NCBI RefSeq assembly: GCF_018381315.1
Contig: NZ_JAGZSD010000020.1
Location: forward strand, 30,008-94,007
DNA from: Anaerostipes sp.
GTDB lineage: Bacteria > Bacillota > Clostridia > Lachnospirales > Lachnospiraceae
DNA: 64,000 nt
Direction of reading: 5' to 3'
In this document: positions 32,693-41,359 of the stretch, piece by piece
How positions within the stretch are numbered: the stretch's first letter is position 1
Layout of the letters: every line of letters starts with the position of its first letter
Made by a program: the position numbers and the translations under genes
The notes under the pieces: generated by a model
What the model saw: the letters and a program-made list of their open reading frames with translations, nothing else
Told to the model about the DNA's origin: nothing
Database searches by the model: none

Positions 32693-33760
32693 TTATTCCT
32701 GCGGTCCCGCTGTGTGATGCATGGAAACCGGCTTTACATTGAAGTTTGAACGGTATTCTGTCTCACTCCAGAAAATATCTTCTGCCACCAGACATTCCGG
32801 ATTAAGCTCAACTCCTTCCAGCATGATCTCCTTAAATTTTTTATAGCCTGCCCGGTCGATCAGATGGCCCCCGTGCAGGTATTCCGGCTTATAATCCATA
32901 ACCCAGGCAGAAAACTTCTGCCAGTTTCCCAGAACACCAAGGATCACCTCTTCTGTTGCCCAGTTTAAAAACATCTTTCCTGCCCTTGGTGTCTGGCGGC
33001 CGGTCCTTCCTCCCAGGATCACCCGGTAAAACTTTGTCTCCTGTCTGGTCCATGCACTGGCCGGACAGGCTCTCACACATTCTCCGCAGCCAACACAGCA
33101 GCAGGCATCTTTTTCGATCTTCTGTGTCTCTTGGTTCAGACTCAGAACTCTGGTAGCCCGCTGTTCACAAGCCTTCACACAGGCACCACATCCGATGCAC
33201 CGCTCCGGATGATAGGTCATCCGGGCTGTTCCGATGATTCCGAAATCGCACATATGGGCTTTGTTGCAGTCGTTGGGGCATCCGGAGATATTGATCTTGA
33301 TGTGGTAATGGCTTGGGAAAATGATTGGTTCAATTTTCCTGGCCAGCTCAAAGGTATTGGTATTTCCGCAGATGCAGTGATAGTTTCCGATACATGCTGT
33401 AATATTCCTCGCTCCGATCGTAGGATAGCCTGCCTTGGGATCCCAAGGTTCAGGCTCATGGGCTATGGTATCCATGTCCGCCTTACAGAGCGTCCCGTCT
33501 ACATCTTTAATATATTGTTCCAGATATGCGTTGACTTCCGGAATATATTCATATTTGATTCCGGGTATATCAAATGTCTGGCGTGTACCAAAATGGAAAT
33601 TTCCATCGCCCCAGGTTTTAGAAATGTGTTCCACATAAGACAGATACTTTGCATCAACGGTTCCACCGGGAACCCTCATCTGCAGCATAAACATTCCGGG
33701 CTCTTTTGACTGCCGGAAACAATTCAGACGTACTTTTGCGATATTAATATCATGATTCAT
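32693..33760 (-). CDS. asrC: Anaerobic sulfite reductase subunit C (siroheme catalytic subunit)
   Basis: 355 residues. The siroheme/[4Fe-4S] domain contains CIGNYHCICGN and INISGCPNDCNKA. A two-cluster ferredoxin segment follows: CIGCGACVKACEQRA and CVGCGECVRACPASAW. This is the AsrC layout: reduction of sulfite to sulfide with NADH-derived electrons. The start at 33760 is behind GAAAGGAG; the upstream in-frame codons overlap asrB. It is the last gene of asrABC and lies next to the GH4 regulon by chance or as part of an accessory region. Confidence 0.94.
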   Translation of the reverse strand: MNHDINIAKVRLNCFRQSKEPGMFMLQMRVPGGTVDAKYLSYVEHISKTWGDGNFHFGTRQTFDIPGIKYEYIPEVNAYLEQYIKDVDGTLCKADMDTIAHEPEPWDPKAGYPTIGARNITACIGNYHCICGNTNTFELARKIEPIIFPSHYHIKINISGCPNDCNKAHMCDFGIIGTARMTYHPERCIGCGACVKACEQRATRVLSLNQETQKIEKDACCCVGCGECVRACPASAWTRQETKFYRVILGGRTGRQTPRAGKMFLNWATEEVILGVLGNWQKFSAWVMDYKPEYLHGGHLIDRAGYKKFKEIMLEGVELNPECLVAEDIFWSETEYRSNFNVKPVSMHHTAGPQE

Positions 33761-33777
33761 TGTTCCACGCTCCTTTC

Positions 33778-34569
33778 TCAATCCACCAGATTCCTGGCAG
33801 CCGTATAAGGGAACACCGGTCCGTCCAGGCAGACATACACCTCATCGATACGGCAGTGGCCGCATTTTCCAATGGCACATGACATTTTTCTCTCAAAACT
33901 CATCCAGATCTTCTCCGGATCAGCCCCGCAGTTCAAAAGCTCTAATCCGGTAAATTTCATCATAGGAGGCGGACCCACCACAATGGCCGCATAGTCTTCT
34001 CCAAAGTTCTCCCATGGGAGCTCCTTTATGAATTCTGTAACCATACCCGTCCTCCAGCCTTCTTTCCCTCCGGTATCCAGTGTATAGATTGTGCGGAATT
34101 TCTCTTTCCACTGCTCCAGTTCTTTATGAAAAACAATTCCGTCCTCATCCTTAAAACCGGAGATCAAACTGACATCTTTCACAAAATCCGGTGTATCCGC
34201 ACACATATGCAAAAGTGAACGGACCGGTGCCAGCCCCGTCCCTCCGGTAATCACCACAAGATGTTTTCCTTTAAGCTGATCCACAGGCCATCCGTTTCCA
34301 TACGGCCCCCTCAGGAACAGAATATCGCCGGGCTCTTTATTGAAAATACAGTTGGTCACCCTTCCCACAGAACGGATCGTAAATTCCAGCCATCCGTCTC
34401 CTTGAGCGGAAACTGAGATCGGCGCCTCCCCAATCTTTGGTATAGAAAGCTGCATGAACTGGCCATGATCCGGACAGGCATCGGATTCGACCCTGAATGT
34501 CCACTCATGTGCACTCTCCCTCTTAACATCTAAAATCCTGCATGCCTGCGGCTGAATTGGATTTAACAT
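33778..34569 (-). CDS. asrB: Anaerobic sulfite reductase subunit B (FAD/NAD and 2Fe-2S protein)
   Basis: 263 residues of the ferredoxin-NADP reductase type. RGPYGNGWPVD and the NAD-binding VITGGTGLAPVRSLLH are followed by a C-terminal [2Fe-2S] region, CAIGKCGHCRIDEVYVCLDG. It passes electrons from NADH to AsrA and AsrC. The gene follows asrA by 12 bp and precedes asrC by 17 bp. The start ATG is preceded by AAAGGAGG. Confidence 0.94.
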   Translation of the reverse strand: MLNPIQPQACRILDVKRESAHEWTFRVESDACPDHGQFMQLSIPKIGEAPISVSAQGDGWLEFTIRSVGRVTNCIFNKEPGDILFLRGPYGNGWPVDQLKGKHLVVITGGTGLAPVRSLLHMCADTPDFVKDVSLISGFKDEDGIVFHKELEQWKEKFRTIYTLDTGGKEGWRTGMVTEFIKELPWENFGEDYAAIVVGPPPMMKFTGLELLNCGADPEKIWMSFERKMSCAIGKCGHCRIDEVYVCLDGPVFPYTAARNLVD

Positions 34570-34581
34570 AGAATTCCTCCT

Positions 34582-35616
34582 TTACTGAGCCATTCCGGCT
34601 TTGATCTCTTCGACAGCTTTGTTGACTTTCTGTATGGTGGCCGTGATGGAGATCAGCTCCGGACAGCGGTGGGAACAGCGCCCGCAGCCTACACACATAT
34701 GGCGTTTTCCAAATCTGGCTTTATAGTCATGGAATTTATGTAAGAACTTATATCTCATCCGGTCTCCGGCGGTATTGCGGAATTCTTTCTGTCCTGCCAT
34801 CTGGTCAAACCCTTCGATCTGGCAGGAAGATGATACCCTTCTGCGCTCTCCGGCTTCCGGATTATCACCGTAGGTCAGATCCCTGGAAGAAAAACAAGTA
34901 CAGGTGGAGCAGGCAAGAGTGCAGCTCCCGCAGGAAATACAGCGCTTGTCAAACTCCCTCCACACAGGATGTTTTTTCAGGGCAAGTCGAACCTGCTGAT
35001 CTGACAGGTCGGGAAGTGTCACTTTGATCTGGTTTTCTTCTACAACAGAAGGAGTATAGCTTCCTTCAGGCATCCCTTCAAAATAAGCTTCAAACTCCGG
35101 CTCTTTCACCTGTACTTCCATGCCGTCCGGGCGGAACCGGAGCGCTATGGAATAATCATCCGTTCTATTGCTTCCCATGGACACACAAAAGCAGGTATCA
35201 TCTCCGCCCTGGCACTCCATCAGTGCATATTTAACCAGACTGCTCATCCGCTCATAATAATAATCTGTATATCCGCCGTTCCCTGCATAAATTTCATCCT
35301 GTATATGTCTGGCATTAATATCACACGGCCGGGCCAGTATCAATACGGGTTTCACCGGATCTTTGCTTGTTCTGTACTCATCTTCTGTGTAATAAAATAA
35401 AGTCTGCTGGATCGGCGTAATAACCTCTTTCGCCGGATAGTCTGATTTTTCTTCCCATACGATATCCTTAAACGATTCAACCTGGGCGTACCGTATAATA
35501 TCTGTATCAGAATAGCGTCCTTCCTTCGGAAAACGCTTCGGGGCATACACCCGATACTTTTCCCGAAGTGCACCAAGGACTTTGTCCGTTTGGGCAATGT
35601 TCAGTGAATATTCCAT
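34582..35616 (-). CDS. asrA: Anaerobic sulfite reductase subunit A (4Fe-4S protein)
   Basis: 344 residues. The N-terminal part resembles the HdrF/hydrogenase beta-type domain (VLILARPCDINARHIQD). The C-terminal half has two [4Fe-4S] ferredoxin motifs, CISCGSCTLACSTCTC and CVGCGRCSHRCPE. The start at 35616 is chosen because GGAGG lies 8 nt upstream; the ATG at 35631 would overlap that site. First gene of asrABC. Sulfite reductases of this type serve dissimilatory or detoxifying sulfite reduction in gut Clostridia. Confidence 0.93.
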   Translation of the reverse strand: MEYSLNIAQTDKVLGALREKYRVYAPKRFPKEGRYSDTDIIRYAQVESFKDIVWEEKSDYPAKEVITPIQQTLFYYTEDEYRTSKDPVKPVLILARPCDINARHIQDEIYAGNGGYTDYYYERMSSLVKYALMECQGGDDTCFCVSMGSNRTDDYSIALRFRPDGMEVQVKEPEFEAYFEGMPEGSYTPSVVEENQIKVTLPDLSDQQVRLALKKHPVWREFDKRCISCGSCTLACSTCTCFSSRDLTYGDNPEAGERRRVSSSCQIEGFDQMAGQKEFRNTAGDRMRYKFLHKFHDYKARFGKRHMCVGCGRCSHRCPELISITATIQKVNKAVEEIKAGMAQ

Positions 35617-35679
35617 CTTCTTGTCCTCCATCTTTCATATTTCCGGCATGACACCAGATGTTTCAAAGCTTTCACTATT

Positions 35680-35708
35680 ATTATACTGCCGCCGAACAAT
35701 TAATTAAA
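35680..35708 (-). promoter_or_regulatory. Probable asrABC promoter
   Basis: A perfect TATAAT (minus strand, 35680-35685) has a weak TTTAAT (35703-35708) at 17-nt spacing. It lies about 65 nt upstream of the asrA start. No clear Fnr- or Rex-type palindrome was seen. Confidence 0.4.
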
Positions 35709-35789
35709 ATTAGAGTTTTTTATTGTTCCATAAGTTATTTTAATGATGAACCACACGGAACAAAACAGACAAGCTTACTTCATCACTTC

Positions 35790-35837
35790 GGAGAGCTTTT
35801 GTATTCTACAGGAAATTTTGTAGAAGTTTCCTGTAAA
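35790..35837. repeat. Dispersed inverted-repeat element, copy 1
   Basis: It contains ACAGGAAA (35808-35815) with TTTCCTGT (35827-35834) and, overlapping it, TTCTACA (35804-35810) with TGTAGAA (35819-35825), so two hairpins exclude each other. It aligns without gaps to the element at 50884-50931 (GGAGwGCTTT...TAyAGGAAATT...TTTCCTrTA). It lies between the asr promoter and the PTS terminator. Confidence 0.6.
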
Positions 35838-35846
35838 ATAAAAACC

Positions 35847-35879
35847 CCCAAGTTATAGTATTTAAGACCATAACTTGGG
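35847..35879 (-). terminator. Terminator of the cellobiose-type PTS operon
   Basis: A 10-bp perfect stem CCCAAGTTAT (35847-35856) with ATAACTTGGG (35870-35879) is followed on the minus strand by GGTTTTTATTTT. It lies just behind the IIB stop codon. Confidence 0.9.
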
Positions 35880-35894
35880 AGATTCTCTTTTGTT

Positions 35895-36191
35895 TTAACT
35901 CAGCATTTCCAATACTTCATCAAAAACTTTTGCTGCATTCATGCTTCCGAAATCCTGAGGTGCGATCACCATAGCAGGAATTCCCTCTGCGCTTTTTTGG
36001 ATATCATCCAGTGCAAATCGTATTTGCGGTCCCAGTAGGATTGCGTCTGTACCTTCTTTATGATCTTCAAGCTCCACCATGGGAATTGCATTTACCTTAG
36101 CGTCAACCCCTCTTTTTTTTGCTTCTTCTTCCAGTTTCAACCTCATAATGCCTGTACTCATCCCAGCATTGCATACAAGTAAAATATTCAA
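35895..36191 (-). CDS. PTS lactose/cellobiose-family IIB protein
   Basis: 98 residues. ILLVCNAGMSTGIMRLKL is the P-loop-like phosphocysteine motif of the CelA/ChbB family, with Cys8 as the phosphorylated residue. AILLGPQIRFALDDI is the typical middle part. It receives phosphate from the separate IIA (38898-39215) and passes it to the sugar bound by the IIC next to it. It is the last gene of the operon IIA-GH1-IIC-IIB. Confidence 0.94.
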   Translation of the reverse strand: MNILLVCNAGMSTGIMRLKLEEEAKKRGVDAKVNAIPMVELEDHKEGTDAILLGPQIRFALDDIQKSAEGIPAMVIAPQDFGSMNAAKVFDEVLEMLS

Positions 36192-36193
36192 AC

Positions 36194-37492
36194 TTACACC
36201 TCCACTTCTTCTTTTAATTTTTGTTTCTCATACACCTTAAAAAACGGAAAATAAATCACTAAATCCAGCAAGATCAATATGAACACTAACAGCACGGCCT
36301 TTATATCCATAGTGTTGATCAGTGCCCCGATGGGGGAGATCATATTCCAGCTTGCATCGGCAAAGGTCCTGGCCACCAGGCCAAAATCCATTGCCAAATA
36401 AGTTATGACTGCATTTAACGGCATCACAAGTACAAATGGAATCATCATAGTAGGATTGTACATCAGCGGCAATCCAAAAATCAACGGTTCATTAATGTTA
36501 AACAGGGACGGAATCAGGCACAGTCTTCCAATGGTTTTGATCTGTTTTGACTTGCTCGTGGCTGCGAGAAATGCAAGTCCCAGTGTTGCTCCGCTTCCGC
36601 CGATGGCCATGAATGTCCACCAAAACGGTTCCGTTACAATATACGGAAGGGACACTGCGGCAGTTCCCGCAGCAAAAGCAGTCACATTTGACGTATAGTT
36701 GTTCAGCAAAAACGGAGTTAAAGGACCTGTTATCACTGTATCGTGAATTCCAAACCACCAAAAAGTCATTACAATTATTGCCAGAATTACAATACCCCAG
36801 ATATTATCCACCATTTTTACAAACGGCGTCATGAGTGTTGTCATCAAAGCCGGGAATCCTGCCCCTGTGGCTGCCAAGACAGCATTGCTTACCGCTGCTA
36901 CAGTAATCAGAACAATAAGTACCGGTACAAGATTTCCGATAGAATCCGCCAGTGCTGGTGGAACCCCTCCTCCTGTCAGGTTAATGTAACCAACCTTCTT
37001 CTTAACTAAAAACCGGTATAGTTCAAACGAACAGATAGATACTAAAATTGCCGTAAACAGACCGCTTCCATCCAAATAAGTCACGATAATCTGTCTGTCC
37101 GGATTCATTGTAGCTGCAATCAAAAAAGACATGGTGGTTATGAGCATTGGCATAACCGGGTTCATTTTATAATGCTTTGCCAGTTGGTATCCCAGAATTA
37201 CAGCAACATATAATGACATAACCGTCATTGTGATCAGATAAATGAATCCCAGAGATGATCCAAGATATTTTGCAATAACTGTCCATCCTTGAAAAAATGA
37301 CTTCAAGATACCCGCACTCATGGCTGTATAGTCCATAGGCGGTGAGATGATGACCAGACAAAAACTTCCGATGGTCATAAACGGAATCAATGCCAAAAAT
37401 GTATTCTGCAGCGCCTGAAGATATTTTTGCCTAGACAGCTTATTGGCCACCGGCGCAATCTTTTTCTCAATAAGCGCGTTAAACTTCTCCAT
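36194..37492 (-). CDS. PTS lactose/cellobiose-family IIC permease
   Basis: 432 residues with about ten membrane helices. The family start EKKIAPVANKLSRQKYLQALQNTFLALIPF is cut here to its core: KKIAPVANKLSRQKYLQAL. GGSGATLGLAF and PSLFNINEPLIFGLPLMYNP with the conserved Asn-Glu-Pro are further marks. It imports cellobiose or a related disaccharide. The ATG lies in the end of the GH1 gene (14-nt overlap), showing tight translational coupling. Confidence 0.94.
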   Translation of the reverse strand: MEKFNALIEKKIAPVANKLSRQKYLQALQNTFLALIPFMTIGSFCLVIISPPMDYTAMSAGILKSFFQGWTVIAKYLGSSLGFIYLITMTVMSLYVAVILGYQLAKHYKMNPVMPMLITTMSFLIAATMNPDRQIIVTYLDGSGLFTAILVSICSFELYRFLVKKKVGYINLTGGGVPPALADSIGNLVPVLIVLITVAAVSNAVLAATGAGFPALMTTLMTPFVKMVDNIWGIVILAIIVMTFWWFGIHDTVITGPLTPFLLNNYTSNVTAFAAGTAAVSLPYIVTEPFWWTFMAIGGSGATLGLAFLAATSKSKQIKTIGRLCLIPSLFNINEPLIFGLPLMYNPTMMIPFVLVMPLNAVITYLAMDFGLVARTFADASWNMISPIGALINTMDIKAVLLVFILILLDLVIYFPFFKVYEKQKLKEEVEV

Positions 37493-38894
37493 TAAATGTC
37501 CCTCCCTGTTCTTCGATCCACTTTTGATACCAGTAATAACTATCTTTTGGAATTCTCATATTTCCATGATCAAAATCAACATATACAAGTCCATACCTTT
37601 TTTCATATCCATTGATCCAACTGTATACATCCATAGAGGACCATACAAAATATCCCCTGACATCACATCCATCTTCCATGGCTTTTTTTGTCCATTCCAC
37701 ATACCCTTTTAGATATTTGATCCGATAGTCATCATGAACTCTCCCTTCCCGGACTTCGTCATAATATCCAATCCCATTTTCAGTAATGATCACTGGTGTT
37801 TCGGGATACAACTCTTTAAATTGCATCAAAAGGTCATAAATAGATTTTGGATACACTTCGCTTCCCCAAGGATTTTTCTTTGTATTCTTATCTTCGTCCA
37901 GTGCAAACCAATCTTTGACTTCTAATTCTTCCTTAGGACCTGAAGTTCCTGTGTTATTTGCAGTCAGTGTAGTTTCTTTTCCTGACGGTGGCTTCACGAG
38001 AAATCTGCAGTATGCATTAACGCCCAGATAATCTACGGTTCCTGCCCGGAAAATTTCTTTGTCGGATTCCATCATGTAAGACAGGTCATATCCCTGTGAT
38101 CTCAGCTTTCTTATGTAATCTTCCGGATAACTTCCCTTGATACAAATGTCATTGACTGATGTATTAAAGAAAATATCTGCCAATTGGGCAGCCTTCTTAT
38201 AATCCATGTCATCCTTCAATGTCTCAATGGGATAACTGTCACTGACCAGTCCGATCATTCCTGAACCATTCATTTCACGGTATATTTTTATTGCTTTGGC
38301 ACTGGCCAGCATAATATGATACATTGCCTTCCATCTTGTTTCCATATCCTTTTTGTTAGGAGGGTAATTCCCGAATCCATAACAACACAGCGTCTCATAA
38401 TTAGGTTCATTTACAGTCGCCCAATAATTTATCCGGCTTCCGAATTCCTCAAAGCAAACCCTTGTATAGGCTTCATAGGCATCCACTGTTTTCCGGTTTT
38501 CCCAGCCTCCTGCTTCATACAGTGGCTGCGGCAGATCATAATGATACAATGTCACCAGCGGTTCCATCTGATATTTTATACAGGTGTCAATGAGCCGATT
38601 GTAAAAATCAATCCCCTCTCTGCATCTTTCTCCTGTTCCATCCGGCAGAATCCTTGTCCATGCAATAGAAAACCGGTATGCATTCTGACCTCCCTCCGCA
38701 AGCATTTTAATATCTTCTTCGTAACGATGATAATGGTCACTTGCTATGTCTCCTGTTACACAATTCACATTATTTTTCTCACTGTGGCAGAACACATCCC
38801 AGTTGGATTTTCCTTTTCCGCCCTCATTCCAGGCCCCTTCACACTGATAGGCTGCCGTGGCACTCCCCCATAAAAACTTTTTTTCCTGCCCCAT
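37479..38894 (-). CDS. 6-phospho-beta-glucosidase, GH1 (second copy)
   Basis: 471 residues of GH1. FLWGSATAAYQCEGA starts the barrel. The acid/base glutamate is in WATVNEPNYE and the nucleophile in IITENGIGYYDEV. SWINGYEKRYGLVYVDF near the end has the Lys-Arg-Tyr pattern associated with binding the 6-phosphate. It cleaves 6-phospho-cellobiose or related sugars brought in by the neighbouring PTS subunits. It is only distantly similar to the GH1 enzyme at 21893-23332, so this is not a recent duplication. Confidence 0.93.
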   Translation of the reverse strand: MGQEKKFLWGSATAAYQCEGAWNEGGKGKSNWDVFCHSEKNNVNCVTGDIASDHYHRYEEDIKMLAEGGQNAYRFSIAWTRILPDGTGERCREGIDFYNRLIDTCIKYQMEPLVTLYHYDLPQPLYEAGGWENRKTVDAYEAYTRVCFEEFGSRINYWATVNEPNYETLCCYGFGNYPPNKKDMETRWKAMYHIMLASAKAIKIYREMNGSGMIGLVSDSYPIETLKDDMDYKKAAQLADIFFNTSVNDICIKGSYPEDYIRKLRSQGYDLSYMMESDKEIFRAGTVDYLGVNAYCRFLVKPPSGKETTLTANNTGTSGPKEELEVKDWFALDEDKNTKKNPWGSEVYPKSIYDLLMQFKELYPETPVIITENGIGYYDEVREGRVHDDYRIKYLKGYVEWTKKAMEDGCDVRGYFVWSSMDVYSWINGYEKRYGLVYVDFDHGNMRIPKDSYYWYQKWIEEQGGTFNGEV

Positions 38895-38897
38895 GAA

Positions 38898-39215
38898 TCA
38901 TGAATTCCTTTCTTTGTACAGACTGATGAACTCTTTTGCCACTCTCTCATACATGATAGTCGTCATTAAGTGGTCTTGAGCATGAACTAACAGAATACTG
39001 TATTCTATATCATTACCCTGTGCTTCCTCAGCCAGTAATTCTGTCTGCGCCTCATGGGCCAATGTCAGTTGCTCTTCTCCCATGGCCAATTGTTTATCTG
39101 CTTTTTCATATCTGCCTTCCCTGGCTTCCTGTACTGCTTTAAAAAAATAGGAAAATGCATCTCCTGCATAGCTGATAATTTGAAACGACACATTTTGTGC
39201 TGCTTTCTTATTCAT
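38898..39215 (-). CDS. PTS lactose/cellobiose-family IIA protein
   Basis: 105 residues, all-helical and trimeric in the family. ISYAGDAFSYFFKAVQEAR is the N-terminal part, and LLVHAQDHLMT holds the phosphorylated histidine. It transfers phosphate from HPr to the IIB encoded at the far end of the operon. It is the first gene of the operon and is divergent from the LicR-type regulator. Confidence 0.94.
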   Translation of the reverse strand: MNKKAAQNVSFQIISYAGDAFSYFFKAVQEAREGRYEKADKQLAMGEEQLTLAHEAQTELLAEEAQGNDIEYSILLVHAQDHLMTTIMYERVAKEFISLYKERNS

Positions 39216-39247
39216 TTAATTTCCTCCTTGTCGATTGATCTGCCTTT

Positions 39248-39276
39248 ATTATAAAAAACAGCTCTGCTGTATTCAA
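39248..39276 (-). promoter_or_regulatory. Promoter of the cellobiose-type PTS operon
   Basis: On the minus strand TTGAAT (39271-39276) and TATAAT (39248-39253) are 17 nt apart, about 33 nt before the IIA start codon. Confidence 0.6.
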
Positions 39277-39285
39277 ATCGTCTTA

Positions 39286-39302
39286 TGCGGGGGTACACCG
39301 CA
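39286..39302. promoter_or_regulatory. Candidate LicR-type activator site
   Basis: The inverted repeat TGCGG-N7-CCGCA lies just upstream of the -35 of the PTS operon, where an activator should bind. A second pair, GGTACAC (39292-39298) and GTGTACC (39345-39351), spans the regulator's own promoter. Assignment to the adjacent regulator is inference. Confidence 0.4.
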
Positions 39303-39311
39303 ATCTTATAT

Positions 39312-39340
39312 TTGATTTTATTGACTAAGTGCAAGATAAT
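39312..39340 (+). promoter_or_regulatory. Promoter of the LicR-type regulator gene
   Basis: TTGATT (39312-39317) and GATAAT (39335-39340) are 17 nt apart, about 48 nt upstream of the regulator start. Confidence 0.5.
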
Positions 39341-39388
39341 AAAAGTGTACCATATTAAAAATAACATATCATACGGGGGCTGTAAGAT

Positions 39389-41293
39389 ATGAATAGATTT
39401 GACGAACGTAAACAGAAACTTATCAATATCATAGCGAACTCATCAGGCTGCATCACAGGAAAGGCACTGAGCATGTCCCTGCATATTTCTTTGCGCACTG
39501 TCCAGGGAGATGTGGCCGCGATCAATAAGATTCTTCCTTTAATACACTCAACTAACAAAGGATATTCTATTATAAGAGAAAACTATCTTATGCTCAGCAC
39601 GAAGACCGCAGATTCTTTTGAAAACAGTGACCATATCATGATCAAAAAACTCATGTTTACAGATGTTCCCTTTCAGATCGATGAATTTGCTGATTCTCTT
39701 TATATGAGTACATCTACACTTGAAAGGAAATTAAAAAATCTTCAGCCGCTCCTGGCAGACTATCACTTAAAAATGCATCGTAAAAAATCTTATTTGCAGA
39801 TCACCGGAAATGAGTTAGATAAACGAAAGCTGATCAACCACTTAATTTTTAAAGAGATTAATCCTGCTTTCAACACCATTCATAACCTCTCCAATTATTT
39901 TCCGGATATCAACGTTGAAAAAATAAAATCCATAACACTGAATTCCATCTGCAAATACGATTATTTTGTAGAAGACACCTATTACAATAATATTCTTGTG
40001 AGTATTGCTATTGCCTTATACCGGATGCGGTCCGATTATTATATAAAAGATAAGATACCGTATAAAGTTTCCGAGGATTCGGCAGAGTACAGGATTGCTG
40101 ATGAAATATGTGAACAGTATGCAACCCATTGCTGTATTAAGCCGTCTGAATATGACATTTCATATATTGCAATGCTTTTGGAGGGCCAGATAAAACCTCT
40201 GGACAGAAAACACGAGGTATCCTATAGTTCTGACATCTTAACCTCACGGTATATTGACGAACTGGATGTGATTTTAAAAAGTGTTTTTGATTCCTACATG
40301 ATGCACATTGATTATTCTGACTGTTTATACAATTTTGCTCTCCACATTGACGGAATGATCCGCCGTTCTAAGAATACTCAGCCTGCCAATAATGAAATGT
40401 TGGATAATATTAAAAACCATTGTCCGTTTATCCATGATATCTCTGTTGCTATTGCAAAAAAAATAGCAGAAAAATATGATATTGAAATCTCAGACTCAGA
40501 GATTGGATTCATCAGTATTCATATTGGCTATTTAATTGAAACCGCAGCAAAAAGAACAGAAACGGTATCCGTTTTACTGTTATGTGATGATTACCGAAAG
40601 ATTAATGAAACCATTAAAAATAAGCTACAGGAAAATTTTTCGGAGTTTATCACAGTTCATTCATTTCGTTTTCAGGATGATGCTCTTCCTGATACAAATG
40701 CGGATTTATACATAACAACAAAACCCATAGAACTTTTAGGAAAAAAGGTTCTTATGGTTTCTCCATTTTATACAGTGGCGGATCATATGAATGTCCATCG
40801 TGCAGTTCAGGAATGTATAAGAGAAAAAAATAAAGCAAAACAGAACAAGTTCTTTTCTTCTTTCTTCCATGAAAGTTTATTTTTCAGGAATCTTGATTTC
40901 CAAAAAAAGGAGGACATTATCTGCTTTCTTGGAAAGAAAATTGTCGATTTTGGAATTGCCGGAAAAGATTTTATAGAGTCTGTGCTGGAGAGGGAACGTT
41001 TATCGTCAACCTGCTTCTTAGATGCCTTTGCTGTCCCTCACGCTATCCATATGAATGCCGACAGGACCATGGTCTGTATCCTGACCAGCGAAAAAGGAAT
41101 TCCATGGGATGACCATAAGATCCATATTGTACTGATGATTGCAGTTCATCAGCAGGACCGGAAGGAATTCATGGAACTTTACGATGGAATAGTACGGATA
41201 TTAGATAATCCTATTAACATAAAGCAGCTGGCCGCTGCCAAAACCCCTTCTGAATTTATTCACCGTCTGGCAAATATGAATTCTATTCATTAA
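39389..41293 (+). CDS. LicR/ManR-type PRD-containing transcriptional activator
   Basis: 634 residues. Two N-terminal HTH domains (IIANSSGCITGKALSMSLHI, and a second near residues 85-140) are followed by two PTS regulation domains (about 180-395) with conserved histidines (DYSDCLYNFALHIDG, GFISIHIGYLIE). Then come a IIB-like segment (about 400-485: VSVLLLCDDYRKI, with Cys) and a type 2 IIA domain (about 490-634) with the phosphohistidine in DAFAVPHAIHM. Such proteins are activated or silenced by PTS phosphorylation and control the divergent cellobiose operon. GGGGG lies before the start. Confidence 0.92.
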   Translation: MNRFDERKQKLINIIANSSGCITGKALSMSLHISLRTVQGDVAAINKILPLIHSTNKGYSIIRENYLMLSTKTADSFENSDHIMIKKLMFTDVPFQIDEFADSLYMSTSTLERKLKNLQPLLADYHLKMHRKKSYLQITGNELDKRKLINHLIFKEINPAFNTIHNLSNYFPDINVEKIKSITLNSICKYDYFVEDTYYNNILVSIAIALYRMRSDYYIKDKIPYKVSEDSAEYRIADEICEQYATHCCIKPSEYDISYIAMLLEGQIKPLDRKHEVSYSSDILTSRYIDELDVILKSVFDSYMMHIDYSDCLYNFALHIDGMIRRSKNTQPANNEMLDNIKNHCPFIHDISVAIAKKIAEKYDIEISDSEIGFISIHIGYLIETAAKRTETVSVLLLCDDYRKINETIKNKLQENFSEFITVHSFRFQDDALPDTNADLYITTKPIELLGKKVLMVSPFYTVADHMNVHRAVQECIREKNKAKQNKFFSSFFHESLFFRNLDFQKKEDIICFLGKKIVDFGIAGKDFIESVLERERLSSTCFLDAFAVPHAIHMNADRTMVCILTSEKGIPWDDHKIHIVLMIAVHQQDRKEFMELYDGIVRILDNPINIKQLAAAKTPSEFIHRLANMNSIH

Positions 41294-41319
41294 AAACCAA
41301 AGAAACCTTCAAATAAAAA

Positions 41320-41354
41320 CAGGGTTATGATGTTTTTGATTCATCATAACCCTG
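41320..41354. terminator. Bidirectional terminator between licR-like gene and dnaJ
   Basis: A 13-bp perfect stem CAGGGTTATGATG (41320-41332) with CATCATAACCCTG (41342-41354) has a 9-nt loop. T-rich tracts are found on both sides. Confidence 0.9.
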
Positions 41355-41359
41355 TCGGT

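Noticed and set aside
33131..33709. 192-codon open frame on the plus strand
   Set aside because: It is antisense to asrC, whose cluster motifs are unmistakable.
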